Source: DASQPR01 sp035713725 (lineage in GTDB: Bacteria > Actinomycetota > Actinomycetes > Mycobacteriales > Micromonosporaceae). From it: a stretch of DNA of 12,964 nt. The notes beneath the pieces are model-generated. The model made no database searches, was not told the DNA's origin, and saw nothing but the letters and a program-made list of their open reading frames with translations. The stretch covers positions 1-12,964 of the forward strand of contig DASTMZ010000167.1 of assembly GCA_035713725.1 (NCBI GenBank). Direction: 5' to 3'. This document shows positions 5,658 through 12,545 of the stretch, piece after piece. The first letter of the stretch is position 1. Each line of letters opens with the position of its first letter. The position numbers and the translations under genes are program-made.

Positions 5658-7215
5658 CGGCGTCGAACATCGCCCGCTCGTACGCCAGCCGTACGGCGTC
5701 GGTGGTGGTACGCAACGCAAACAGGCTGCGGGCGCGCCGAGCGGATGTGGTGGACATGTCTCGTCGGCGATCGGGCGAACCGAGCAATGCGGCGCACGCG
5801 TCGGCGAGCCGCGCCCGGTCGTCGTACGGCACGACCATGACCGCGGTCCCGACCACCGGCTCGAACGTTCCGTCGTCGAGGCAGATCGTGGGGCGGCCGC
5901 ACATCATCGCCTCCACGATCGCGTACGGCGCCGCCGGGTCCCGCCCGGAGATGACGACGACCTGCCCGGTGGCATACGCGGACCGGCGGTGGCTGACCGG
6001 CCCGAGGAAGTACACGTCGGCGGGGACCCGGTGAACCGCGTCATCGGCCGGTCCGGCGACGATCAGGCGGATGTCGAGGCGCGCCGCGCGAAGCGTCGCC
6101 ACGGCACCAAGCATCGTCACGACGTCCCGCTCCGGTCCCAGGAACAGCACCGTCGGCTCCGACGGCTCACCCCGCAGCGGCGGGCAGCTGTGCGGATCGA
6201 CGCCGTACCCGATCAGGCTGATCTTCGCGGGATCCCCGCCATGGTCGACCGCCCAGCGGCGCAGGCGCTCGCTCGGCGCCGCGATCGAGGCCGCCTCGTC
6301 ATAGCAGAGTCGGGCCACCGCGCGCAGCAATCGCAGCAGGACGGCGCGAACCGCGGGACGGTCGGCGGCACCCGACAGCAACGTCGCGTTCAGGTATGTG
6401 TCGTGCTCGGTCAGCACGAACGGCGTGCCGGTGCGCCACTTCTGCGTGAGCGCGAGCAGTGCGCTCGTACCCGCATCGATCGCGTGGTTCAGGTCGGCCA
6501 CCGGCACCCGTACAGTCATCACGCGCAGCGCTCGGTGCAACAGTTCCGCCGCCCGGCGGGCGTCGTCCCGGGTGGGCTGCGGCAAGGCGGATCTCGGCGG
6601 ACCATCCACATTCGACGCGAAGTGTCGGCCGGTCGGCGCGAACCTGGTCGGCATGATCCGCGCCGGCATGATGCGTGCCGGCATGATGCGGGCGGGCAGC
6701 AGCCGCCCGCCCGACTCGCGTCCGCCCGACTCGCGTCCGCCCCCGTCGGCCCCGTTCCGCGCGCGCGCTCTCGATGCCCCGCCCCCGTTTGACGCACCGC
6801 CCGCTGCCCGCCACGCGTCGAACAGCACGCTCGCGATGGGTACGCCCTCGAGCGGATCCGTACCGGCGTCGGCGATGGCGGCGAGCCGTCGTAGCGCCGA
6901 CCGGACCATGGCGAGCCCGTGCGGCGTGTCCGACACCATGCCACGGCAGAGCAGCACGCTCGCGTGCGTGGCGAGCCGGCGCTGTGCCAGCGTCGTGCGG
7001 CGGTTCTTGTGCTGCCCGGCGCCTGCGAGGCCGACCGACGTGAACGAGTCCGTGTTGGACGTCGGTGCGTAGCTTGCGATCGTCCCGACACGATCACCAA
7101 CCGCGACGATGTGGAACCGGTGCTCCGACATGCCTCGGACGAGCCGGTGGCACCAGGTCGCGGTGACCGACTGGCGGAACGGGTACGTCCCGTCGCTGAT
7201 CAACGCCACCCGCAC
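5578..7215 (-). CDS. DUF3492/PelF-like GT4-fold glycosyltransferase, divergent donor site
   Basis: A 545-aa protein from GTG 7215 on the minus strand, with an AGAGGA site just upstream. The N-terminus ISDGTYPFRQSVTATWCHRLVRGMSEHRFHIVAV matches DUF3492 ('EGTYPFVRGGVS.WCDQL'), and TPFVLTEHDTYLNATLL ... AASIAAPSERLRRWAVDHGGDPAKISLIGYGVDP matches the PelF-type core ('LLTEHGIYLRERYL ... YNGVDP'). The C-terminal Rossmann half includes APYAIVEAMMCGRPTI. These proteins normally use a nucleotide-sugar donor in exopolysaccharide synthesis at the inner membrane face. Oddities: the usual 'GRxxxxKG' phosphate-binding motif reads LGPERDVVTML, so Arg and Lys appear absent; the first Glu of EX7E appears replaced (DPAAPYAIVE); the His of TEHG(I/V)Y is kept but Gly is Asp; and a low-complexity linker at about 140-220 contains two tandem repeats. 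It may be weakly active or non-catalytic. Its end overlaps mutM by 80 bp on the opposite strand. Confidence 0.78.
   Translation of the reverse strand: MRVALISDGTYPFRQSVTATWCHRLVRGMSEHRFHIVAVGDRVGTIASYAPTSNTDSFTSVGLAGAGQHKNRRTTLAQRRLATHASVLLCRGMVSDTPHGLAMVRSALRRLAAIADAGTDPLEGVPIASVLFDAWRAAGGASNGGGASRARARNGADGGGRESGGRESGGRLLPARIMPARIMPARIMPTRFAPTGRHFASNVDGPPRSALPQPTRDDARRAAELLHRALRVMTVRVPVADLNHAIDAGTSALLALTQKWRTGTPFVLTEHDTYLNATLLSGAADRPAVRAVLLRLLRAVARLCYDEAASIAAPSERLRRWAVDHGGDPAKISLIGYGVDPHSCPPLRGEPSEPTVLFLGPERDVVTMLGAVATLRAARLDIRLIVAGPADDAVHRVPADVYFLGPVSHRRSAYATGQVVVISGRDPAAPYAIVEAMMCGRPTICLDDGTFEPVVGTAVMVVPYDDRARLADACAALLGSPDRRRDMSTTSARRARSLFALRTTTDAVRLAYERAMFDAVRIGPLEPGDDAVAAGTTGTSRTTGS
6647..6691. 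repeat. Three 15-bp tandem units in the glycosyltransferase linker
   Basis: Three adjacent 15-bp units (plus-strand core CGGCATGAT, at 6647-6661, 6662-6676, 6677-6691) encode on the minus strand the repeated pentapeptide ARIMP. The unit length keeps the frame. Confidence 0.85.
6707..6736. repeat. Two identical 15-bp tandem units in the glycosyltransferase linker
   Basis: CCGCCCGACTCGCGT occurs twice back to back (6707-6721, 6722-6736). On the minus strand it gives the repeated pentapeptide RESGG. It lies 15 bp from the ARIMP repeat, so this linker looks prone to in-frame expansion. Confidence 0.85.
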
Positions 7216-7222
7216 GGCACGG

Positions 7223-7230
7223 TTCCTCTC
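7223..7230 (-). promoter_or_regulatory. Ribosome-binding site of the glycosyltransferase gene
   Basis: On the minus strand GAGAGGAA lies 7 nt before GTG 7215 and supports this start. Confidence 0.55.
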
Positions 7231-7239
7231 GGCGACTTC

Positions 7240-7276
7240 ACATCTAGCACAAAGTTCGGCTAAAGGTACATCTAGC
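7240..7276. repeat. 9-bp direct repeat in the divergent promoter region
   Basis: ACATCTAGC occurs at 7240-7248 and again at 7268-7276, 28 bp apart start to start, inside the AT-rich island and upstream of the glycosyltransferase. It could be a paired regulator site; no regulator is identifiable. Confidence 0.5.
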
Positions 7277-7486
7277 GAAGATAGTCGGTTGTATTATGCA
7301 ACTCAGACATAAATCCGATATTGCATCCGCGACAGTCGGGCGTGCCGGGCCGATGAGATGATCACGTGCCAACTTGTGAGCCGGTGACCAGGCCGTTCAG
7401 TGTTTCCGACACAACGGACACGTCTAACTTGACTGCCACGCTCGGACGGCGGACGATGGACGGGTCGCCAGTCGCGCTTGACTGTG

Positions 7487-7517
7487 CCCATTGCTCAGCG
7501 GAGCCCACTGCTCAGCG
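7487..7517. repeat. 17-bp-period direct repeat upstream of the small coiled-coil gene
   Basis: CCCATTGCTCAGCG (7487-7500) and CCCACTGCTCAGCG (7504-7517) differ at one base and are 17 bp apart. They are flanked by GCGCTTGAC (7474-7482) and ACGCTTGAC (7522-7530). The arrangement looks like duplicated regulatory sequence just before the candidate -35. Confidence 0.6.
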
Positions 7518-7525
7518 AGCCACGC

Positions 7526-7554
7526 TTGACAAACGCAGACGTGCTCGATGGTTT
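7526..7554 (+). promoter_or_regulatory. Candidate promoter of the small coiled-coil gene
   Basis: A perfect -35 TTGACA (7526-7531) is followed after 17 bp by TGGTTT (7549-7554), a poor -10. A start near 7561 would give a leader of about 67 nt before ATG 7628. The near-perfect repeat immediately upstream suggests regulation. Confidence 0.35.
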
Positions 7555-7617
7555 CTGTGCCGTGCTCGCCCGGTTGAGCGCGCGTGTTGCTGGCCATACC
7601 GGCGACATCGCATTCAA

Positions 7618-7622
7618 AGGAG
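7618..7622 (+). promoter_or_regulatory. Strong ribosome-binding site of the small coiled-coil gene
   Basis: AGGAG (within AAAGGAGAAG) is 5 nt before ATG 7628 and decides the start against the in-frame TTG at 7478, which has no such site. Confidence 0.75.
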
Positions 7623-7627
7623 AAGAT

Positions 7628-7822
7628 ATGGCGAAGGCCCTCCTGGGCCACGTTGGGAGCGCGTCCGACCGGCGCCTCCTCGACGAGGTCACCCTTTTGC
7701 GTGCCAAGGTACGCAATCTCGAGTTCGAGGTCACCCGGCTCCGCGCGGAAAACGATCGGCTACTTGCGGCTACCGCCGAGGCCGATGAGCTTTTCCGGCT
7801 GCCCGAGCCAGCGCTCACCTGA
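7628..7822 (+). CDS. Small conserved-looking coiled-coil protein (64 aa)
   Basis: The product starts MAKALLGHVGSASDRRLLDEV and ends RLPEPALT. After a short N-terminal MAKALLGHVG motif, residues about 16-50 form a leucine-zipper-like coiled coil (LLDEVTLLRAKVRNLEFEV, then TRLRAENDRLL), with hydrophobic residues at heptad spacing. There is no signal peptide or membrane segment, so it is probably cytoplasmic and dimeric. From memory, actinomycetes encode similar small proteins with an MAKALLG-type start, but I cannot name a function. The gene has its own region of upstream repeats, an excellent ribosome-binding site and a downstream hairpin, so it is probably a single-gene transcript. It is the first plus-strand gene upstream of smc (about 416 bp away), which makes a link to chromosome or division functions possible but unproven. 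Confidence 0.7.
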   Translation: MAKALLGHVGSASDRRLLDEVTLLRAKVRNLEFEVTRLRAENDRLLAATAEADELFRLPEPALT

Positions 7823-8238
7823 CCCGTTCGCACCGGCCGGCGACGTGATCGCCGGCTCGAACGTCATTCGACTCGAGGTTCCCGCCGCGAGGGGGCGGTA
7901 GGCATCACGATCAAGCCCGGTGCCGGAGCGAATCCGGCACCCGGCATCGTGTTGTTGGCCCGGTTGGACCTCATCGTTTACGACTTCGTCGCCTGCCACA
8001 GTCGCACCAGCAACCATGTCACCCCCGGCCGGTACGCGGCCCAGCGCGTACGCCCGCTGGATGCCCGGACACGCCCGGATTGCCGGCAACCGGTGTCGGG
8101 TATGTGTCGACCACGGCCGACGCCACGTTGCGTATGTGCTCGCAGTCGCGCCTGCCGCCGGAGACAATGGGCGGGCCAGGGTGTTCTGCCGGGCCGGCCG
8201 CGATGGCCCGTGCACCCCCGTACGTCGAGCGGAGACAT
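7823..8238. other. Gap between the small coiled-coil gene and smc
   Basis: I recognise no gene in these 416 bases. The frame of the coiled-coil gene stays open after its stop through 8257, and from GTG 7949 the first ~45 codons have high third-position GC (VLLARLDLIVYDFVACHSRT...), but there is no ribosome-binding site or known motif and the later part is Arg/Cys/Pro-rich, like an out-of-frame reading. The gap contains a strong hairpin (7919-7941). GACAAT at 8163-8168 is a possible -10 for smc without a clear -35. Confidence 0.45.
7919..7941 (+). terminator. Perfect 9-bp hairpin, likely terminator of the small coiled-coil gene
   Basis: GGTGCCGGA (7919-7927) pairs perfectly with TCCGGCACC (7933-7941) across the 5-nt loop GCGAA. 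It is about 97 nt after the stop codon. No uninterrupted T-run follows (only TCGTGTTGTTGG), but U-less terminators are usual in actinobacteria. A structured regulatory element upstream of smc is the alternative. Confidence 0.5.
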
Positions 8239-11200
8239 GTGCACCTCAAGAGCCTGACGGTGAAGGGATTCAAGTCCTTCGCGTCCGCGACGACGCTCAA
8301 GCTCGAACCGGGCATCACCTGTGTGGTGGGCCCGAATGGCTCGGGCAAGTCCAACGTGGTCGATGCGATCGCGTGGGTCCTTGGCGAGCAGGGCGCGAAG
8401 ACGTTGCGCGGCGGAAAGATGGAGGACGTGATCTTCGCCGGTACGACCGGCCGCGCGCCGCTCGGTCGCACCGAGGTCACGCTCACCATCGACAATGGCG
8501 ACGGGGCGCTGCCCATCGAATATTCCGAGGTGTCGATCACTCGCCGGATGTTCCGGTCCGGCGAGAGTGAATACGAGATCAACGGCGATGCCTGCCGACT
8601 GCTCGACATCCAGGAACTGTTGTCCGACTCCGGCATCGGCCGCGAGATGCATGTCATCGTCGGCCAGGGCCAGCTCGACACCGTCCTGCACGCGAAGCCG
8701 GAGGACCGGCGGGCATTCATCGAGGAGGCCGCCGGCGTCCTCAAGCACCGCAAGCGCAAGGAAAAGGCGCTGCGCAAGCTCGAGGCGATGGAAGCCAACC
8801 TCAACCGGCTCACCGATCTGACGGCGGAGCTTCGGCGCCAGCTCAAGCCGCTCGGCCGGCAGGCCGAGGTGGCCAAGCGGGCCGCCGGCATCCAGGCCGA
8901 TCTGCGCGATGCCCGACTGCGAATCCTGGCCGACGACTTCACCACTCTTCGTGACACGCTCGCCAAAGAGATCGCCGACGAGACCGCGCTGCGCGCTCGG
9001 CGCGAACACGTCGAGGCGGAACTCGGCGTGGTGCACCAGCACCTCGCGTCGTTGGAGTCCGCGCACGCCGCCGATCAGCCCATCCTCGCCGCGGCCCAGC
9101 AGACCTGGTATGACCTGTCCGCGTTGCGGGAACGGTTCCGTTCCACCGAGCAGCTCGCGACGGAACGGCTTCGGCATCTGACCGCGACGGCAGACGACGA
9201 ACGGCGCGGCCGCGATCCGGAGGAGCTGATCGCCGAGGCGCAGCGGGTCCGTGAGCAGGAGACTGATCTGCGTGCCGCGCTTTCCGCGGACGAGACGCGG
9301 TTGACCGAGGCGATCTCGGCACGCGAGCAACTCGAACGGGACCTAGCCGCGTCCGAGCACGCGCTTCGCAGCGCGGCCAAAGCCATCGCCGATCGCCGCG
9401 AGGGGCTGGCAAAGCTGGCCGGCCAGATCGACGGCGCACGCACCCGCGCGCGCGGTGCCGAGGAGGACATCGAGCGGCACCGAATGGCATACGAGGAGGC
9501 GCGGACGCGGGCGGACGCCGCAACCGCCGAGTTCGAGCTCGAACAGAGCGAGACGGACCTGCTCGAGGTCGGCGACGCTGCGCTGGACGCACGCGAGACG
9601 TCGGCCAACGGAGCGCTGGACGCGGCAAACGCGCGACTGCACGAACTCGACGACGCGGAGCGTGCCGCCGATCGTGACGTGTCGCAGTGGCGTGCGCGCG
9701 AGGAGGCGCTCGCGCTCGGCTTGCGGCGTAAGGACGGCGCCGGTGCGCTGCTCGCCGCGGCCGCCGACGTCCCCGGCCTGCTTGGCAGCGTGTCCGCGCT
9801 GCTCGCGGTCGAGCCGGGCTATGAGGCGGCGCTCGCCGCCGCTCTCGGCGGGCTCGCCGACGCGGTGGCGATGGCGAGCGTCGATGATGTCACGGCCGCC
9901 CTGCGCCTGCTCAAGTCGCAAGATGGCGGCCGCGCCGAACTGCTGGTTGCGGCGCCGGCCGACGTTGCGCCGGCCAACGTGGCTGCGGACGACTTCGCGG
10001 CGGTCGCGCTTCCGCCGGGCGCACGCTTCGCGCATGAGGTGGTACGAACCACCGATGCGTTGCGTCCCGCGGTGCGTCGCGTGCTGGCCAACGTGGTGTT
10101 CTGTGCGGATCTGGATGCCGCCCGAGACCTGGTTCGGGCGTACCCACGGCTGCGAGCGGTGACGCCGGATGGTGACGTGCTCGGTGCGTTCGTCGCGGCC
10201 GGCGGCTCGTCGAAGGCCAGCAGCCTGATCGAGGTCCAAGCGGCCGTCGACGAGGCCCGGGAGAAGCGTTCCGCCGCACAGGCTCGCCACCTTGCCATGA
10301 CCGCACAGCTGTCGTCGGCGCGAGCCGATGTCGACCGGTGCGAGACGGACGTCGCCGCGGCTCTGGCCGCCCGCCGCGAAGCCGACTCGGCACGCAACGC
10401 GCTTGGTCGCCGGCTCGCGGAGCTGGGCGCCGCCGCGCGTTCCGCTCGTGCCGAGGCCGATCGGCTGGCCAAGGCGCGCGCGTCCGCCGAGACGGCTCGC
10501 GAGAAGAGCCTCGCCGCGCTGGCCGAGCTCGAGGAGCGGCTCCGAGTCGCGGACGCCACCGAGCTGGACACGGATCCGTCCACTGAGGAGCGCGATCGGC
10601 TGGCCGCTCTCATACCTGGTGCGCGGCGCAACGAGATGGAAGTGCGGCTCGCGGTCCGGACCGCCGAGGAGCGCGTCGGCGCGTTGACCGGCCGTGCCGA
10701 CGGACTCGCCCGACAGGCGGCCGCCGAGCGGGCCGCCCGTGAGCGCTTCGCGGCCCGGCGTGCCACGCGGGCACGTGGCGCCGCCATCGCACAGGTCGTC
10801 GTGACGGGTGCCGGCGTTGCGCTCAGCCGGATCTCGGTCACGCTGGACAAGGCCGCCGAGCACCGGGACCGGATCGCTGCGACGCGCTCGGCCCGCGAGG
10901 CCGAACTCACCGACGCGCGCGGTTCGATCTCCCGGCTCGGCGCCGATCTCGAACGGCTGACCTCGGCCGTCCACCGCGACGAGGTGGCACGCGCCGAGCA
11001 ACGGCTCCGGCTTGAACAGCTGGAGGCGAAGGCAGCCGAGGACTTTGGCATCGACGTGCCGACATTGATCGAGGAGTACGGCCCCGATGTTCCGATCCTG
11101 CCAACGGCTGCCGAATTGGTCGCGGCCGAGGAGGCGGCACAGGAGCCGAAGGCTCAGCCCTACGATCGCGCGACTCAGGAGAAGCGCGCGGCACGGGCGG

Positions 11201-11826
11201 AACGCGAGCTGACCTTGCTCGGCAAGGTGAACCCGCTCGCGCTCGAGGAGTTCGCCGCGCTGGAGGAGCGCTACAAGTTCCTCTCCGAGCAGCTCGAGGA
11301 CCTCAAGGCAACGCGGCGTGACCTGCTGACCGTCGTCAAGGAGGTCGACGAGCGCATCCTCGAGGTGTTCACGAGCGCATTCCACGACACGGCGCGCGAG
11401 TTCGAAGAGGTCTTCCGCACGCTCTTCCCGGGCGGCGAGGGCCGCCTGACCCTCACCGACCCGGACGACATGCTGACCACCGGCATCGAGGTCGAAGCGC
11501 GACCGCCGGGCAAGAAAATCAAGCGCCTGTCGCTGCTGTCCGGCGGCGAACGGTCGCTGACCGCGGTCGCGCTGCTGTGTGCGATCTTCCGCGCCCGGCC
11601 GAGCCCGTTCTACATCATGGACGAGGTAGAGGCGGCGCTCGACGACGTAAACCTCGAGCGGCTGCTGGCGCTGCTGCAGCAGTTGCGCGAGAAGAGCCAG
11701 CTGATCATCGTGACGCACCAGAAGCGCACCATGGAGATAGCCGATGCGCTCTACGGCGTCACCATGCGGGGTGGCGTCACCGAGGTGATCAGTCAGCGTC
11801 TGGAGCGCGACGAGGCGGGCGAGTGA
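8239..11826 (+). CDS. smc: Chromosome segregation protein SMC
   Basis: An 1195-aa protein of normal family length: the ATPase that, with ScpA and ScpB, loops and compacts the chromosome and helps segregate origins. The N-terminal head begins MHLKSLTVKGFKSFASATTL with Walker A GPNGSGKS (31-38) and the Q-loop-region motif VGQGQLD (Q143, Q145). Coiled coil runs from about 170 to 505, then the hinge (about 511-660: VPGLLGSVSALLAVEPGYEAALAAALGG ... LLVAAP ... GDVLGAFVAAGGS), the returning coiled coil, and the C-terminal head with signature LSLLSGGERSLTAVALL (S1101) and Walker B FYIMDEVEAALDD (D1128, E1129). All ATPase residues are intact. I chose GTG 8239, with GGAG 4 nt upstream, because the protein there begins exactly at the conserved MHLKSLT; the frame is open 159 bp further upstream without similarity. 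The stop overlaps the micro-ORF start as GTGA. Confidence 0.97.
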   Translation: MHLKSLTVKGFKSFASATTLKLEPGITCVVGPNGSGKSNVVDAIAWVLGEQGAKTLRGGKMEDVIFAGTTGRAPLGRTEVTLTIDNGDGALPIEYSEVSITRRMFRSGESEYEINGDACRLLDIQELLSDSGIGREMHVIVGQGQLDTVLHAKPEDRRAFIEEAAGVLKHRKRKEKALRKLEAMEANLNRLTDLTAELRRQLKPLGRQAEVAKRAAGIQADLRDARLRILADDFTTLRDTLAKEIADETALRARREHVEAELGVVHQHLASLESAHAADQPILAAAQQTWYDLSALRERFRSTEQLATERLRHLTATADDERRGRDPEELIAEAQRVREQETDLRAALSADETRLTEAISAREQLERDLAASEHALRSAAKAIADRREGLAKLAGQIDGARTRARGAEEDIERHRMAYEEARTRADAATAEFELEQSETDLLEVGDAALDARETSANGALDAANARLHELDDAERAADRDVSQWRAREEALALGLRRKDGAGALLAAAADVPGLLGSVSALLAVEPGYEAALAAALGGLADAVAMASVDDVTAALRLLKSQDGGRAELLVAAPADVAPANVAADDFAAVALPPGARFAHEVVRTTDALRPAVRRVLANVVFCADLDAARDLVRAYPRLRAVTPDGDVLGAFVAAGGSSKASSLIEVQAAVDEAREKRSAAQARHLAMTAQLSSARADVDRCETDVAAALAARREADSARNALGRRLAELGAAARSARAEADRLAKARASAETAREKSLAALAELEERLRVADATELDTDPSTEERDRLAALIPGARRNEMEVRLAVRTAEERVGALTGRADGLARQAAAERAARERFAARRATRARGAAIAQVVVTGAGVALSRISVTLDKAAEHRDRIAATRSAREAELTDARGSISRLGADLERLTSAVHRDEVARAEQRLRLEQLEAKAAEDFGIDVPTLIEEYGPDVPILPTAAELVAAEEAAQEPKAQPYDRATQEKRAARAERELTLLGKVNPLALEEFAALEERYKFLSEQLEDLKATRRDLLTVVKEVDERILEVFTSAFHDTAREFEEVFRTLFPGGEGRLTLTDPDDMLTTGIEVEARPPGKKIKRLSLLSGGERSLTAVALLCAIFRARPSPFYIMDEVEAALDDVNLERLLALLQQLREKSQLIIVTHQKRTMEIADALYGVTMRGGVTEVISQRLERDEAGE

Positions 11827-11933
11827 TCACTATCCCGCCGATCGAGGCCGCGGTTATGCCGGCGATCGAGGCCGCGGTTATGCCGGCGATCGAGGCCGCG
11901 GTTATGCCGGCGATCGAGGCCGCGGCTGAGTGA
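11823..11933 (+). CDS. Repeat-built micro-ORF (36 codons) linking smc and the HAD gene
   Basis: GTG 11823 overlaps the smc stop (GTGA), and the TGA at 11931-11933 overlaps the next gene's GTG (GTGA). The peptide would be MITIPPIEAAV followed by three MPAIEAA units and a final AE. It consists almost entirely of four 24-bp units. The unit length keeps the frame and gives no internal stop, so ribosomes ending smc could pass through it to the HAD start. Whether the peptide has any role is unknown; it may be only a translational bridge, or simply repeat sequence open by chance. Confidence 0.4.
   Translation: MITIPPIEAAVMPAIEAAVMPAIEAAVMPAIEAAAE
11832..11927. repeat. Four-copy 24-bp tandem repeat between smc and the HAD gene
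   Basis: Units at 11832-11855, 11856-11879, 11880-11903 and 11904-11927. Units 2 and 3 are identical, unit 1 differs at two bases (ATCCCGCCG for ATGCCGGCG) and unit 4 in its last codon (GCT for GTT). Each contains CGATCG and CCGCGG palindromes; units 2-4 also contain GCCGGC. Each carries GAGG; in units 1-3 it lies 8 nt before the ATG of the next unit. Confidence 0.95.
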
Positions 11934-12535
11934 CCGCTTCGACACGGCGGCGTCCGACCGCGCTGCTCATCGACATGGACGGCGTGCTGCGGGTCTTCGA
12001 CCGGGAATGGGATGCGGGCGTCGAGCGCCGCCATGGTCTCGCCGCCGGATCGTTGATGACGACTGCGTTCGCGCCCGAGCGCGTCACGCCCGCGGTCCTC
12101 GGGCGCATGTCGCACCACGACTGGATGGCCGGCGTCGGCACGGCGCTCGGTGCGCCGGCCGCGGTCGCGGAGTGGCAGACGTACCACGGCGAGATCGACC
12201 CCGACGTACGGTCGCTCGTGCTCGACGTACGAGCCGCCGGAATCCCGGTCGGGCTGGCCACGAACGGCACCGACAGGCTGGACGCCGACCTCGCCGACCT
12301 CGGCATCGCGGACCTGTTCGACACGGTCGTCAACGCGTCCTCGATCGGCGTCGCGAAGCCGCATCCCGAGTTCTTCGCGGCCGCGTGTCGCGCGCTAGGA
12401 GTTCTTCCGGCCGAGTGCCTGTTCGTGGACGACTCCGCGCGCTTCGTCGCTGGCGCTCGCGCGGCCGGCCTGCTCGCCTATCGGTACACGGGCGTCGGCG
12501 ATCTGCGCTACGTCCGCGCCGCGCTTGGCGTGTGA
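11930..12535 (+). CDS. HAD-superfamily hydrolase (subfamily IA-like)
   Basis: A 201-aa protein with all four HAD motifs: I, LLIDMDGVL (nucleophile D15, acid D17); II, LATNGT (T111); III, K143 in VAKPHPEFF; IV, CLFVDDSARFV (D167, D168). The alpha-helical cap between about 20 and 85 is small. HAD enzymes of this type are usually cytoplasmic phosphatases of small metabolites; the substrate cannot be told. The start is firm: a TGA lies immediately upstream in the same frame (11927-11929), and the next in-frame ATG is inside motif I. GAGG at 11916-11919, within the last repeat unit, is the only apparent ribosome-binding site, 10 nt before GTG. It is coupled to smc through the micro-ORF. In mycobacteria smc is followed by ftsY, which is not at this place here. 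Confidence 0.9.
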   Translation: MTASTRRRPTALLIDMDGVLRVFDREWDAGVERRHGLAAGSLMTTAFAPERVTPAVLGRMSHHDWMAGVGTALGAPAAVAEWQTYHGEIDPDVRSLVLDVRAAGIPVGLATNGTDRLDADLADLGIADLFDTVVNASSIGVAKPHPEFFAAACRALGVLPAECLFVDDSARFVAGARAAGLLAYRYTGVGDLRYVRAALGV

Positions 12536-12545
12536 GCCGCGCTGG

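Larger units (their letters stand above)
7216..7627. other. Divergent intergenic region with AT-rich island
   Basis: These 412 bases separate the minus-strand glycosyltransferase from the plus-strand coiled-coil gene and presumably hold promoters for both. Bases about 7240-7330 are clearly richer in A+T than the rest of the window and include TATTAT (7292-7297) within GTTG...CAAC, and TATCTT on the minus strand, but no well-spaced -35 partner for either. Frames open here, including one that runs into the next gene from TTG 7478, lack a ribosome-binding site and match nothing I recognise. Confidence 0.5.

Noticed and set aside
7820..7825. Possible prfB-like +1 frameshift at the UGA ending the small coiled-coil gene, leading into the frame that ends at 7901
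   Set aside because: The preceding codon is ACC, not a slippery CUU, there is no Shine-Dalgarno-like stimulator nearby, and the protein already ends in a plausible EPALT tail.
9343..11718. Minus-strand 791-codon open frame opposite smc
   Set aside because: Long antisense frames are expected opposite GC-rich coiled-coil genes; the smc frame has complete ATPase motifs.
11832..11927. CRISPR-like array
   Set aside because: The units are directly adjacent with no spacers, and there are no cas genes.
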